A DNA stretch of 64,000 nucleotides from Gemmatimonas aurantiaca (GTDB lineage: Bacteria; Gemmatimonadota; Gemmatimonadetes; Gemmatimonadales; Gemmatimonadaceae). Positions 1 through 9,873 of this stretch are shown piece by piece (the stretch's first letter is position 1; each line of letters begins with the position of its first letter). The DNA lies in NCBI RefSeq assembly GCF_037190085.1, contig NZ_JBBCJO010000009.1, positions 128,289-192,288 of the forward strand, in the 5' to 3' direction. The notes below the pieces were generated by a model. It was not told the DNA's origin. It ran no database searches and worked only from the letters and a program-made list of their open reading frames with translations. The translations under genes and the position numbers were made by a program.

Positions 1-210
1 TTCGGCCGTGGCATGTCGTCCTTCGACGTGCAGCAGCCGCTCGAAGAGTGCCTGACGTTCGCGCAACGCGCGCGGAATGGCGCGCAGACGTCCGACGTGC
101 TCCGGATGCTCCCACCCGGTGTCGTGCCGTCCACAATCGGAATGCGAGATCAGTGCAACGGTCGCCATGTCCTTCGCCATATCCCTCGGCATGTCCTGGT
201 GATCCGTCAT
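1..210 (-). CDS. Histone deacetylase family protein (N-terminal fragment)
   Basis: The gene runs off the left edge of the window, so only about 70 N-terminal residues are visible. They contain SHSDCGRHDTGWEHPEHVGR and then RLRAIPRAL, which match the start of the class II histone deacetylase / acetoin utilisation AcuC / acetylpolyamine amidohydrolase family. Members are zinc-dependent hydrolases that remove acetyl groups from lysines or polyamines; the zinc ligands lie outside the window, so substrate cannot be judged. Four in-frame ATGs are possible (210, 192, 180, 168). The family usually begins close to the VALISH stretch, so 180 or 168 may be the true start; 180 has GAGG just upstream. The gene follows the preceding membrane-protein gene by about 46 bp on the same strand and may be its last operon partner. 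Confidence 0.8.
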   Translation of the reverse strand, partial: MTDHQDMPRDMAKDMATVALISHSDCGRHDTGWEHPEHVGRLRAIPRALRERQALFERLLHVEGRHATAE

Positions 211-256
211 CGATGTCCGGCGACCGGGTGAGACGGGTCGCGGAGGAACCGCGATA

Positions 257-1672
257 TCATCGCAGCCCGCGAAGACGCCGTGATGCCCATTCCCCCAGCA
301 GACACAACGCCGCCAATCCAAACAGTACCGCCGGCACCGGCAGTCGGAAACCTCGGGATGTGTCGGACGTCGAGACGCGCGCCGGCAATGCGGTCAACGG
401 CTGGCCGGCCATGGCCACCAGATCGGCATAGGGCGCGACATCGCCGGGCCAGACCGCACGTGGCGTCCGGACCGATGGCCCATCCGGCAATACGAGAGCG
501 ATCAATCCGCTCCACCACCGACGATGTTCATCGATGCCATCGTCGGTCCCCTCCATGCGCCAGCGCCAGAGCTGGCGATAGCCCGACGCCACCACCCGGC
601 CGGCACCAATGCGGCGACCGGCCACGATCACTTCATCGTGACCATGGGACCCGGCGTCGCGCAGCAACACTTCGGCGTCGAGCGGCACACCCAGTTCCCA
701 CGCTTCGAGGCCCCGGCGCGGTGTCGGTGTGAGCAACGCACCGGCCGTGGCATTCCGCACCATGAAGGCGCGCGCCGGACCATGTGCCGCGAGCTCGGGA
801 ATGCGCAGGGCATCTCCCGAAAGCACGAGGCCGCCCCCCTGCCTCACGAAGCGGAGCAGAGCGGGCGCATCGACGGTCATGCTGTCGAGGATCACCACCG
901 CCGCATACCGTGCCGTATCGAGCCGTTGCGGAGTTCCCACCGTGACGGCGCCCGTGGGCGAGGTGCGCAGTGTGCCGTCCACCGGCCATCCCAGTTCTTC
1001 CAGCGCCGCAATGGTGAACTTGCTCTCCCAGCCCGGCAGCGCCACGACCAGCAGACGCTTGGGCGGCGCCGCGGCGGCCACCGTGTCCAGGGCCTCGGCA
1101 TTGCCACTCGACGCACGCACCGGTGCCGTCAGTGCCGCCACGCGCCACGCCTGCAGCCGCGGCGAATGGGCGGACGCACGGGCATCGGTGGAAAGCGAAT
1201 CGAGCAGTCCACCGGCATCACGTAGACTCAATGTCGATGACGCCCCAGGCGACGGCACGGGCACACTCACCCGGATATCGAATCCCGCCCCCGGCGCGGC
1301 GTCATGGGTGATCGACAGCGCGAGACCGGCGGCGCCCGTGCTGTCCACCCATCGCACCGGTATTCCCGCGTGCGCCATGACACCGAGCGCCGCGCGTGTC
1401 GCGGCCCGGGGCACTGTGGTCAGTGGCATCACGAGCGTATCCGGCGACGATGCCGCCCGGCGCACTTCACGGACGACGGGCGCCAGCGAAGAATCGGCCA
1501 GTCGCATCACCCGTGATCCGGCCGTGCGTGGGGTGTCCCGATGCGCCGTCCACGACAGCCACGCGCCCGCGATGAGTGCCACGAGTGCGCCCACACGGCA
1601 CACGGCTTCGAGCATCGACCGATGCGTGGCCGCGGGGGCCGGCGTCTCGCGATGGTCAGCGCGTGAGGGCAT
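257..1672 (-). CDS. Membrane-anchored protein with glutamine-amidotransferase-like fold, Bat-type cluster
   Basis: A 471-residue protein of unknown function. One hydrophobic segment lies near residues 25-42 and another near 448-464, directly before the C-terminus, so most of the chain between them should lie on one side of the membrane. The middle part (about 205-360) has alternating strands and helices with KRLLVVALPGWESKF and RQGGGLVLSG, resembling the class I glutamine amidotransferase-like or BatA C-terminal fold; a catalytic Cys is not evident, so enzymatic activity is doubtful. Its start overlaps the end of the DUF4159 gene by 17 bp, which places it in the MoxR/DUF58 operon. Such two-TM proteins are common last members of these clusters. 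The role is inferred only from context. Confidence 0.6.
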   Translation of the reverse strand: MPSRADHRETPAPAATHRSMLEAVCRVGALVALIAGAWLSWTAHRDTPRTAGSRVMRLADSSLAPVVREVRRAASSPDTLVMPLTTVPRAATRAALGVMAHAGIPVRWVDSTGAAGLALSITHDAAPGAGFDIRVSVPVPSPGASSTLSLRDAGGLLDSLSTDARASAHSPRLQAWRVAALTAPVRASSGNAEALDTVAAAAPPKRLLVVALPGWESKFTIAALEELGWPVDGTLRTSPTGAVTVGTPQRLDTARYAAVVILDSMTVDAPALLRFVRQGGGLVLSGDALRIPELAAHGPARAFMVRNATAGALLTPTPRRGLEAWELGVPLDAEVLLRDAGSHGHDEVIVAGRRIGAGRVVASGYRQLWRWRMEGTDDGIDEHRRWWSGLIALVLPDGPSVRTPRAVWPGDVAPYADLVAMAGQPLTALPARVSTSDTSRGFRLPVPAVLFGLAALCLLGEWASRRLRGLR

Positions 1673-2288
1673 ACACCACCAGATTCACCGCGAATTTCGT
1701 ATTGTCGATGGACAGAAAACGCTTGTTGTCGGGGTGGAAGCTCCACTCCGAACTGTAGTCCTTGTTGGAGTACAGCACACTGATCCGTCCATCACGCAGC
1801 ACGGCGTCGAGATGTTCGTGGACGAGGTTGTCGCCCCACCCGTTCATCTCGTGCGAGGTGGTCGGCGGTCCGTTGTCGAACACGAAGAAGCAGCGATACA
1901 GTTCGTGCGTATTGGGCAGCGGCGCCAGCGGGCCGGCCACACGACGGATCTCCTCGCGCACGGTCTTGTGAAAGGCGCCGTCGACATCGTGGTTGTGATC
2001 GTCCACGAACAGCAGACCACCACGCGCCAGGTAACGCTCGAGGACGTTCGCCTCGCGTGTGGTGAAGCGCACCGGCAGATGCCCGGTCAGATAGAGCAGC
2101 GGGTACTGGAACGTGGCTTCCGAAGCGAGCGGCACGATCACCCCCTGCGGCCTCACCGGCAGCGAGGTGTAGCGGGCCACCGAGTCGATGACATTGGCCG
2201 GTACGAGCGGGGCCGAGTCCCAGTCACCACTGTCGTATTGCGCGGTGGCGAAGACGAACGGCTCGATGATGTTCGACCGGTCCGTCAC
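1656..2288 (-). CDS. DUF4159 domain-containing protein
   Basis: A 210-residue protein with no signal peptide or membrane segment. It matches the DUF4159 family: PLLYLTGH, then REANVLERYLARGGLLFVDD, and a C-terminal region with the conserved Tyr/Trp-rich NKDYSSEWSFHPDN. The fold is related to class I glutamine amidotransferases but lacks a clear catalytic triad. DUF4159 proteins travel with MoxR, DUF58 and BatA-like genes, as here. Their biochemical role is not established. The start overlaps the stop of the DUF4175-like gene by four bases (ATGA), which indicates translational coupling. Confidence 0.85.
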   Translation of the reverse strand: MTDRSNIIEPFVFATAQYDSGDWDSAPLVPANVIDSVARYTSLPVRPQGVIVPLASEATFQYPLLYLTGHLPVRFTTREANVLERYLARGGLLFVDDHNHDVDGAFHKTVREEIRRVAGPLAPLPNTHELYRCFFVFDNGPPTTSHEMNGWGDNLVHEHLDAVLRDGRISVLYSNKDYSSEWSFHPDNKRFLSIDNTKFAVNLVVYALTR

Positions 2289-4393
2289 GGTGGCAACGTC
2301 CTCGACCAGCGGCCCACTGGTGCCCGCTCGACGTTGCCCAGGGCCCGCCGGGCATCCACCAGCAGCGGCGTGACATCACCACCCTTCTCCAGTCCATCCA
2401 GCACGCGTCCCAGCGCGGTCGCGAATACCGGCGCATCGCTCAGGGCTTCCGCACGCAGCAGCGCCACGGAATCGCGGGCAGCCGTGCGCTGTTCGGGTGC
2501 GGCTCCGTATTGCGCCAGCAGTTGCGCGATGCGCACGAGGCGGGCATCACGCTCCATCCCGCGACGCGGCAGGGCGTCGCGTGAGGAACGGTTGGCCACC
2601 AGGCCCGTGTCTTTCCCCACGAGACGGATCTTGTCGATATCGAGGATCACCTGGGGCGGACGGCCGCGCAGATATATCCGCGACGCCGCACGCGATCGTT
2701 CGATGGCTTCGAGCGCCAGCCGCATGGGAGGAATGGCCCCGTGCGGGTCGCCCTGCTCCAGGGCCCGTCCAGCATCCCACATCGCGTTGTACGCTTCGAG
2801 CAACGGCTGATTGATCGCGACGATCGGTGAATCGTTGCCTTCTTCCAGCATGCCGCTCGTGCTGGAGTTGTTCAATGCGAGTTTGCCGTCCTGCAGGTCC
2901 ACCCCATGATCGTGCCCGTCACCAGGTGAGTGCGCATGTTCGCCACTCGATTCACCGGACAGGCGTTGAAAGATCACGTCTCCGACAGCCTGCCGCAGGC
3001 GCGACTGGTCGCGCGCCAATCGCTGCGATTCACGAACGACATCGGCACGCGCCATCCCGCGCTGCTGCCGATCGAGTTTCTCGGTCAGCAGAAGCAACAT
3101 GCGCTGGGACAGCAGTGATTTGTCGACATCGGGCGGCGGGGCGGGTTCCACTGCCACCGAGTCGTATTCGGCGGGTCGGGCGATGCGGAAGCTGCGGGTT
3201 TCACTGCTGCCCAGATCGCGCGACGGAGACGGATGCCCATCGCGGGCCACCGCACGCAGATGCACGACATCACCCGGCACCAGCTTCAGCGCACCGATAT
3301 CGAGCGTGGCGGTGAAGGACGCCTGACGCTGATGCGCGCCCTGGGGCCAGGTTCGCTCGCCCACGGTCAGCGTACGCACGGTGAACCGCTCGCCTTCTCC
3401 CGAACTGACGATGAGTTCGAACCAGGCGCGTGCGAGTCCGATGTCGTCGCGTGCGGCCGCGGTCAGCGGCAGCACACCCCGCGCTTCGCGGAAGACACTG
3501 TCACGGGCCGGCGCCTGCAACATCACCGAGGGAATGGTGTCGGCATGCCCTTCGATCACGAGCAACCGGGTGCGTCCACCGCGCGTGAGACGCACGGTGG
3601 TGGGCGCACTCTCGGCGTTGGCGCGCACACTCCACCCTCCGTCTGCCGCACGAGCGGGCAGAGACTGGCCCGTGAGCGAATCCACACGCGCACTCAGCGC
3701 TTCGGGAACCGGACCATCGCCACGCAGTTCCACCACGCTGCCGGTCAGCGCCGACACCGAGGCCACATCGCCGAACGTCCGCGTACCACCGCCGGCGTAG
3801 GCGGGTGGTGTCACCTGCACCGTCCATGCGCCAAGAGGAGCCGTGGTTCCACTGTCGGGCGATGTCCCACCAAACAGCCCACCCCGGCCAGCACGATCGC
3901 TGCGGCCTTCACCGCGTGGCAGCCACACCGACATGAGCAGCAACAACATACTGGCCCCGACGAACCCCACCGGCCCACGCCATTGCTGCCATCGCATCCG
4001 CTGCAGCGCTTCACCGATCGACACACGCTGCACGATCTGCTCGGACGCACGATGGAGTGCGGTGCCTTCGAGGTCGATGCCGCCCGCCTGTTCGGCCTGC
4101 TCCACCAGCGTCACCAGGGCGAATGTGGGGGCGGTGGGCTGCCGTTCTTCGATCCACAACGCGGCCGTGGGTCCCGATGGTGTGCGACGCGGACGCATGA
4201 GCATCCATGTCAGACCGCCAAGCAGCACACCCACGACGATCGCCGCGAATGGAGAGCCCGTTGCCGCCACCAGGCGCGTGACGATCGCCCCGCTGAGTCC
4301 CGCGCCCAGGGCCAGCAGCATCGCCCGTCCCTGCGCCATCCACACGAGACTCCGGCGCACCTGCTCGACACTTGCGAGAAGCTCACGCATCAC
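2285..4393 (-). CDS. DUF4175-like membrane protein
   Basis: A 702-residue protein with two hydrophobic segments near residues 25-45 and 48-66, a third near 155-172, and a long soluble remainder. The layout (paired N-terminal TM helices, a third TM, immunoglobulin-like repeats, a late Gln/Glu/Arg-rich helical region with LLLLTEKLDRQQRG) matches DUF4175-type proteins of MoxR/Bat clusters. A His-rich patch (HAHSPGDGHDHG) lies near residue 490. The function of the family is unknown; an envelope role is inferred from the membrane anchor. Both ends overlap their neighbours by four bases, so it is part of one transcript with the BatA-like and DUF4159 genes. Confidence 0.7.
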   Translation of the reverse strand: MMRELLASVEQVRRSLVWMAQGRAMLLALGAGLSGAIVTRLVAATGSPFAAIVVGVLLGGLTWMLMRPRRTPSGPTAALWIEERQPTAPTFALVTLVEQAEQAGGIDLEGTALHRASEQIVQRVSIGEALQRMRWQQWRGPVGFVGASMLLLLMSVWLPRGEGRSDRAGRGGLFGGTSPDSGTTAPLGAWTVQVTPPAYAGGGTRTFGDVASVSALTGSVVELRGDGPVPEALSARVDSLTGQSLPARAADGGWSVRANAESAPTTVRLTRGGRTRLLVIEGHADTIPSVMLQAPARDSVFREARGVLPLTAAARDDIGLARAWFELIVSSGEGERFTVRTLTVGERTWPQGAHQRQASFTATLDIGALKLVPGDVVHLRAVARDGHPSPSRDLGSSETRSFRIARPAEYDSVAVEPAPPPDVDKSLLSQRMLLLLTEKLDRQQRGMARADVVRESQRLARDQSRLRQAVGDVIFQRLSGESSGEHAHSPGDGHDHGVDLQDGKLALNNSSTSGMLEEGNDSPIVAINQPLLEAYNAMWDAGRALEQGDPHGAIPPMRLALEAIERSRAASRIYLRGRPPQVILDIDKIRLVGKDTGLVANRSSRDALPRRGMERDARLVRIAQLLAQYGAAPEQRTAARDSVALLRAEALSDAPVFATALGRVLDGLEKGGDVTPLLVDARRALGNVERAPVGRWSRTLPP

Positions 4394-5754
4394 GCCGAGC
4401 CCTCACCACGTCGCAGATACTGCTCTCCCAGCAACAGGCCCACGGCCGCCAGCAGCAGCACGGGTGTCAGCCACCAGGGATCGCTCTGCAGGGACGTTGC
4501 CTGACCGACACGAAACGGACGGGCATCGACGAGATCGCCGATGCTGTCTTTCAGGGCATGCGTGGACAGCATTGCCGATCCGCAGGGTGCCGTGAGGGCA
4601 TTCCGCACGCTCGCAGCGGCGGCGCCCAGCAAGAGATCACTGCCATCGGCGACCGGCAGATACACATCGCGTTCGCATCCGTGTGCGCCGGAACGCTCCA
4701 CGGCGGCAACTCCACCATCGGCCCACCAGAGTATCGCCCGCGCCGTGGAGTCGGTCGTTCCTGAGGAATCACCGATCCATCGATAGGCACGCACGAATGG
4801 CGCCACCAACGCAATCTCCTGCGCGACCACGGCACCGACGCTGTCGGGCTGCGACAGCCGCTGCCACCCTGACGGCGCACCGTCTCTGGGCCAGTGTACC
4901 GTGACGGTGGAAACATTCGCGAGCGTATCGGCCGGCAACGCTCCACGCGATGGTTCCGGCAACGACACCCGTCCCGAGTCGCGCAGAATGATCACCGGCT
5001 GCGCGGCACCGAATCCAAACGCCGCGGTCACCGGGTCATCTCCGTGCGAAGACTGCACGGACACCATCACGCGTGAAGGCGACGCACGCCGTGACACACT
5101 GTCGAGAGGGCTTTCGGCTTCACGTGGCGTATCACGCTCCGTGGCCTGAACGACTCGGACGTGCCCGGGCCATTCCGCCCGCCACGCCTCCCATCCACGC
5201 AGGGACTGCACAGTGGGAGGCACCACCACCGTGAGTCCGATTTGTTCGAGTGCCGGATCGTTCCGCACCAGGCGTGCCGCTTCGCGTTGTGCGGCCACCA
5301 GTGCGACGCCCGGATCGGTGGTGAGCCCATCGACCCACACCGCCTGTAGCCTGGGCATCGCGCGGGACGTCTCCGCCGCGCGTGCGGGGCGGCCTTCGCC
5401 ATCATCGGCACGATCGTCGGCATACGCCGCCCGTGTCCACCACCCAGCGGAATCGGCGCGCATGGTGGCATCGGCCACGATGAGCTGCACGGTGCGTGGA
5501 CCGAGGGCATGACACCGCGCGCCCGCGAGCGCGGCACCGGCCAGCAACAGCGCGGCCACCCGCAACACCAGCAACCACAGATCGTTCGGCCGTGGTCGTC
5601 TGGCCACGGCCCGGGCATCACCCGCCGTCACGAATCGCGCGGTGGGCAACCACAACACCGGCGGCTGTCGCACCGACAGGAGATGCAGCAGACCAATCCC
5701 GATCGCCGCGGCCACCGCCGCGCCCATCACCCAGGGCAAGGCAAAACTCAGCAC
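4390..5754 (-). CDS. BatA-like aerotolerance regulator, N-terminal-domain protein
   Basis: I place the start at a GTG (5754), giving 454 residues. The frame stays open further upstream, but that part is antisense-like Gly/Arg-rich text inside the DUF58 gene. From the GTG the protein begins with a TM helix (residues 6-26), then LSVRQPPVLWLPTARF, the signature of the N-terminal BatA domain. A second TM helix follows near 59-78 and a last one near 428-446. The body lacks an obvious von Willebrand MIDAS motif. Bat proteins were named for aerotolerance in Bacteroides and are thought to form envelope complexes with MoxR and DUF58 proteins. The start codon overlaps the DUF58 stop (GTGCTGA). Confidence 0.8.
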   Translation of the reverse strand: MLSFALPWVMGAAVAAAIGIGLLHLLSVRQPPVLWLPTARFVTAGDARAVARRPRPNDLWLLVLRVAALLLAGAALAGARCHALGPRTVQLIVADATMRADSAGWWTRAAYADDRADDGEGRPARAAETSRAMPRLQAVWVDGLTTDPGVALVAAQREAARLVRNDPALEQIGLTVVVPPTVQSLRGWEAWRAEWPGHVRVVQATERDTPREAESPLDSVSRRASPSRVMVSVQSSHGDDPVTAAFGFGAAQPVIILRDSGRVSLPEPSRGALPADTLANVSTVTVHWPRDGAPSGWQRLSQPDSVGAVVAQEIALVAPFVRAYRWIGDSSGTTDSTARAILWWADGGVAAVERSGAHGCERDVYLPVADGSDLLLGAAAASVRNALTAPCGSAMLSTHALKDSIGDLVDARPFRVGQATSLQSDPWWLTPVLLLAAVGLLLGEQYLRRGEGSA

Positions 5755-6725
5755 GATCCCGTTCCCACCACCACCGCGCGCACCGCACGCGCGGGATCGT
5801 CGGTGGTGACAATCTGCGTGTACCCCGCCCCGATGGCCCGCCATTCCTGACGCACCTGCTCGCGGAACGCCGTGAAGGCCCGCACATAGTCGTCGCGTGC
5901 CCGCGCCGCCAGCACGACGCCCGGTGTTGCCGACTCTCCACGGGTTTGCGCTCCCGTCTCCGGATCTCGCACGAGGTGGGCGCCGGCCGGCAGATCCAGT
6001 TCCTCGGCGGCCACGATGTGCACACACTCGAACTGGGCACCGGCCGCCGCGAGCGCCGACGCCGTGCGCATCAGAGCCTCGCGATCACCCAGACAATCGG
6101 TGAGACACACGATGCGCGAATTCGGAGACAGCGCGGCAATGTACGGCGTGAGTTCGTCCACACCACCGCAGGTCACTCCATCGAGCATGCGGGCGATTTC
6201 CTGGACCGTGCCGCGACGCGTGCGGGGCGGCAAACGTGAGACGCCGGACGCGCCGGTGGCCAGCAACCCCACGGGATCGCTCGACGCATGCACGACGGCC
6301 GCCAGCCCCGTCGCCACCGCACGGACCATCTGCCATTTGCTGCGTGGACCCGACTGCCCCGCCGACCCTTCAGCGGGAAACGCCATGCTCGCACTGGCAT
6401 CCACCACGATCCAGGTGGTCAGCAGCGCCCGGTCGTCACTGAGTTTGATGAACGCCCGATCACTGCGACCGAGCAGCTTCCAGTCGAGCGCACGAGGATC
6501 GTCACCCTGTCGATAAAGGCGATACTCCGTGAACTCGCCCGCGGTGCCGCGTTGCGACGAACGATGCGTGCCGGGCGGTGCGGCACCCACGGCACGCCGG
6601 GCGGGCCAGCGGAGACCGCGCACGGCATCAAGCAACACACCGTATCCGTGCGATCCCCCTGTCATGCCCTGCATGGGCATACCCTGCACTGGCGTGCCTT
6701 CGTCCGAAGCGTCCTTCGCTGCCAT
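5748..6725 (-). CDS. DUF58 domain-containing protein
   Basis: A 325-residue protein starting at the ATG at 6725; the longer open frame upstream is the reverse reading of the MoxR gene. Residues about 64-98 carry the DUF58 core (EFTEYRLYRQGDDPRALDWK, then RSDRAFIKLSDD). This is followed by a von Willebrand-like stretch WIVVDASASMAF with the DxSxS metal-site pattern at 109-113. DUF58 proteins act with MoxR AAA+ ATPases, probably as their substrates or adaptors, in envelope-stress or assembly processes; the exact reaction is unknown. It starts 22 bp after the MoxR stop. The first 28 residues are Met/Gly-rich and probably disordered. Confidence 0.88.
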   Translation of the reverse strand: MAAKDASDEGTPVQGMPMQGMTGGSHGYGVLLDAVRGLRWPARRAVGAAPPGTHRSSQRGTAGEFTEYRLYRQGDDPRALDWKLLGRSDRAFIKLSDDRALLTTWIVVDASASMAFPAEGSAGQSGPRSKWQMVRAVATGLAAVVHASSDPVGLLATGASGVSRLPPRTRRGTVQEIARMLDGVTCGGVDELTPYIAALSPNSRIVCLTDCLGDREALMRTASALAAAGAQFECVHIVAAEELDLPAGAHLVRDPETGAQTRGESATPGVVLAARARDDYVRAFTAFREQVRQEWRAIGAGYTQIVTTDDPARAVRAVVVGTGSC

Positions 6726-6747
6726 CGTCGCGATCCGTGCGGCCGAC

Positions 6748-7763
<1,016 letters not shown>

Positions 7764-7767
<4 letters not shown>

Positions 7768-8117
7768 CGCAGCGGACGCCGACGACGCGACGTGACGAGC
7801 AGGGTGGACGCGGGCAGCACACCGGCCTGTTGCACGGTGATGCCTTCATTCACGATTTCGGCGCCGCGCAACTTCACCAGGTATTGCTCGTGATGCGCGA
7901 CATCGGGCAGCAGCAGCGCCATCGCGGCCTGCTTCACTGCCCGCACCGACGTATCTGGCGTGCACTCCACACGCACCGCATCCCAGGCTTCCGCCGCCTG
8001 CACGCGCACCATCCACGTGACACCGGCTCCGCCGGGTGCCAGCGTCACGATTTCCGGGCGCACCCGCAGCGTATTGGGAAAGCCTGTCTTCGCCGCGCTC
8101 ACCGCCAGTTCGCTCAT
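7764..8117 (-). CDS. Small protein with ubiquitin-like C-terminal half
   Basis: A 117-residue protein that I cannot assign to a named family. Its second half reads like a beta-grasp ubiquitin fold: a strand (AVRVECTPDTSVRAVKQAA, compare the strand-turn-helix of ubiquitin), a short connector, LVKLRGAEIVNEGITVQQAG, and a final strand STLLVTS. The C-terminus is RRRRPLR, with no di-glycine, so conjugation is not suggested. The first 45 residues form another predicted beta segment. It lies between an unknown 124-aa gene and MoxR with four-base overlaps on both sides, so it probably works with the MoxR/DUF58 machine. The fold call is by eye and needs a structure prediction. Confidence 0.55.
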
Positions 8118-8488
8118 GCGGCACTCCCCGCGGCCGGCGTTCCGGCGTCCGGCACATCGGAAGCGTCCGGAGTGGCTGCCGGCGCCACGGGCGCGGCCGG
8201 CGGCAGCGACGACAGGAAACGCGCGAGCTGCTGGTCGAAGAGATAGGTCGAACCGCTCACCAGCGTTCCGGCCTCGGTGATCCGCGCGCCGAGAGCGATC
8301 TCTTCACCGCCCTGTCCACGCAACACGAGGTACGAAGGGCCCTGCTTCTCCACGAAGGCCGTGTAGATACCGCCCTGTTGCTGGAAGAAACGCGCCGCCG
8401 ACGCGAGCACGTCCGCGATATCGAGAGAGGTCAGTTGCTCCTGCAACTGACGCGATGATTGCTGATGCATGGGGGGCGACTGAGACAT
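8114..8488 (-). CDS. Hypothetical protein, first gene of the MoxR cluster
   Basis: A 124-residue protein of unknown function. Residues 10-85 look folded: a helix (LQEQLTSLDIADVLASAARF), then beta strands GGIYTAFVEKQG and SYLVLRGQGGEEIALGARIT, then a helix. The last 35 residues are Ala/Pro-rich and probably disordered. There is no signal peptide or membrane helix. Its stop overlaps the start of the ubiquitin-like gene by four bases, and 53 bp separate it from the GAF protein gene. The tight packing suggests a subunit or adaptor in the MoxR system. No recognised motif supports anything more specific. Confidence 0.6.
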   Translation of the reverse strand: MSQSPPMHQQSSRQLQEQLTSLDIADVLASAARFFQQQGGIYTAFVEKQGPSYLVLRGQGGEEIALGARITEAGTLVSGSTYLFDQQLARFLSSLPPAAPVAPAATPDASDVPDAGTPAAGSAA

Positions 8489-8541
8489 GACGTGCTGCGT
8501 CCACGAATGCCAAGGACTGAAATGCGTGGGTCCCGCGATCG

Positions 8542-9828
8542 TCAGGACGGATCGGAGAGCACCGGGAACACCACCGTGATCGACTGCGCGCCGGCGGGAG
8601 CGTCGCGCCCATCATCGAGACGGAGATCACCGCCAAGCTGCGACACCAATGCCTGCACCAACGGGAGGTCGGCGGCGGTGACCGACTGGCGCACGGCAGA
8701 GTACGGATCGTGCGTCTCCCAGGAGAACGCCTCACCACACAATTGAAGTATACGCGAAGGGCCCTGCGGAGGTTGGTCCTGTCCGGGCAGGATCCGACGT
8801 CCGTCCCACTCCACCACGAGGGACAGTGTGCCCGGTCCCGATCCGATCGCCACCCGTACCTCGCCCTGCTCGACCGCGGCGCCGAGCAGGCCGATGCCCA
8901 GCACCAGCTCCAGCACACGCTGGACCGCTCCGGTCCGCGTGCGCAGCGTGGGCAACAGCACCGTGGGTTCGGTCACGCGTACGGCAATGAGCGGCGTGAT
9001 ACGCCGCCAGTGCGCGACCGCCATCTGCATGGCCTCACGGAGATCGACGTCCTGCAGATCGGACGCGCCCGCGACCATCGCCGGATCGGTCACGGCCGTG
9101 AACTCCCGTGCCACGAGCGCCAGCGATCGCACCGATGCCAGACGCTGTGTGGCATGTGCCTCCACGGGCTCCTCGGTGGAGACCGTGAGATTCAGCAAGG
9201 CATCCACGACGATGCGTTCGATCTGGCGACGCTGAAAATCCGCCGCGCTCCAGGCCACCGCCTGGGCTTCGAGTTCCGCGTTGGCCTCGGCCAGCGCCGC
9301 GTTGGCGCGCCGGAATGCATCCACGCGCCGTGCCTTGTCGGTCGCCGCCGCGAGCTGATCGGCCACGAGCCGCACGAGCGCCCGTTGTTCATCGCTGATG
9401 CTCGTGGCATCGGCAAAGTAGAACGCCACCGCTCCGATGGGGCCGTCCGGTGTCTCCAACGGTGCGGCGATGATGGAGCGGAATCCGAGTTCGTGCGCCA
9501 CCTCGTGCCAGCCACCCAGCGCCGCATCGGCGAAGAGGTCTTCCACCTCCACCAGCCGACGCTCGGCCACCGCCAGCCCCGACGGACCATCCCCCACGCG
9601 CACTCGCAATGCCCCGATCCAGGCCCGGTGCGCCGCGGGCCATTCGTGCTGCGCCACGGGCCGCAGCAGTTCGCCATCGGCGCCGAGCTGCATGACCATC
9701 GAGAACGAAGCCCCCAGCAACGGGGTGACGCGCGACAGGGCAAACTGCTGCACGTCACTCGGATGATCAGCCACCAGAAAGGCGTGCGCGATCTCGCGCA
9801 CGGCCAGCAGTTCGCGTCCGTCGGTCAT
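8542..9828 (-). CDS. GAF-domain signalling protein with degenerate histidine-kinase-like tail
   Basis: A 428-residue soluble protein. Residues about 20-150 form a GAF domain (GDGPSGLAVAERRLVEVEDL, FRSIIAAPLETPDGPIGAVAFYF). A helical linker rich in Ala/Glu follows (about 155-200), and then a region that resembles a histidine-kinase dimerisation and ATPase module (VDLREAMQMAVAHWRRITPL; a late LVQALVSQLGGDL resembling the G2 box). The usual N box and the DxGxG motif of HATPase domains are not evident, so kinase activity is doubtful. It may bind a small ligand and relay it by protein contact. It lies between glyS and the MoxR cluster on the same strand. Confidence 0.7.
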   Translation of the reverse strand: MTDGRELLAVREIAHAFLVADHPSDVQQFALSRVTPLLGASFSMVMQLGADGELLRPVAQHEWPAAHRAWIGALRVRVGDGPSGLAVAERRLVEVEDLFADAALGGWHEVAHELGFRSIIAAPLETPDGPIGAVAFYFADATSISDEQRALVRLVADQLAAATDKARRVDAFRRANAALAEANAELEAQAVAWSAADFQRRQIERIVVDALLNLTVSTEEPVEAHATQRLASVRSLALVAREFTAVTDPAMVAGASDLQDVDLREAMQMAVAHWRRITPLIAVRVTEPTVLLPTLRTRTGAVQRVLELVLGIGLLGAAVEQGEVRVAIGSGPGTLSLVVEWDGRRILPGQDQPPQGPSRILQLCGEAFSWETHDPYSAVRQSVTAADLPLVQALVSQLGGDLRLDDGRDAPAGAQSITVVFPVLSDPS

Positions 9829-9873
9829 GCCACGGAATGACGGCGAAATGACAGGGGAAAGCGGAGCGTGCGC

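Noticed and set aside
4390..6027. BatA-like frame starting at 6027
   Set aside because: The first 91 residues are the reverse-frame reading of the DUF58 gene; the BatA domain begins at GTG 5754.
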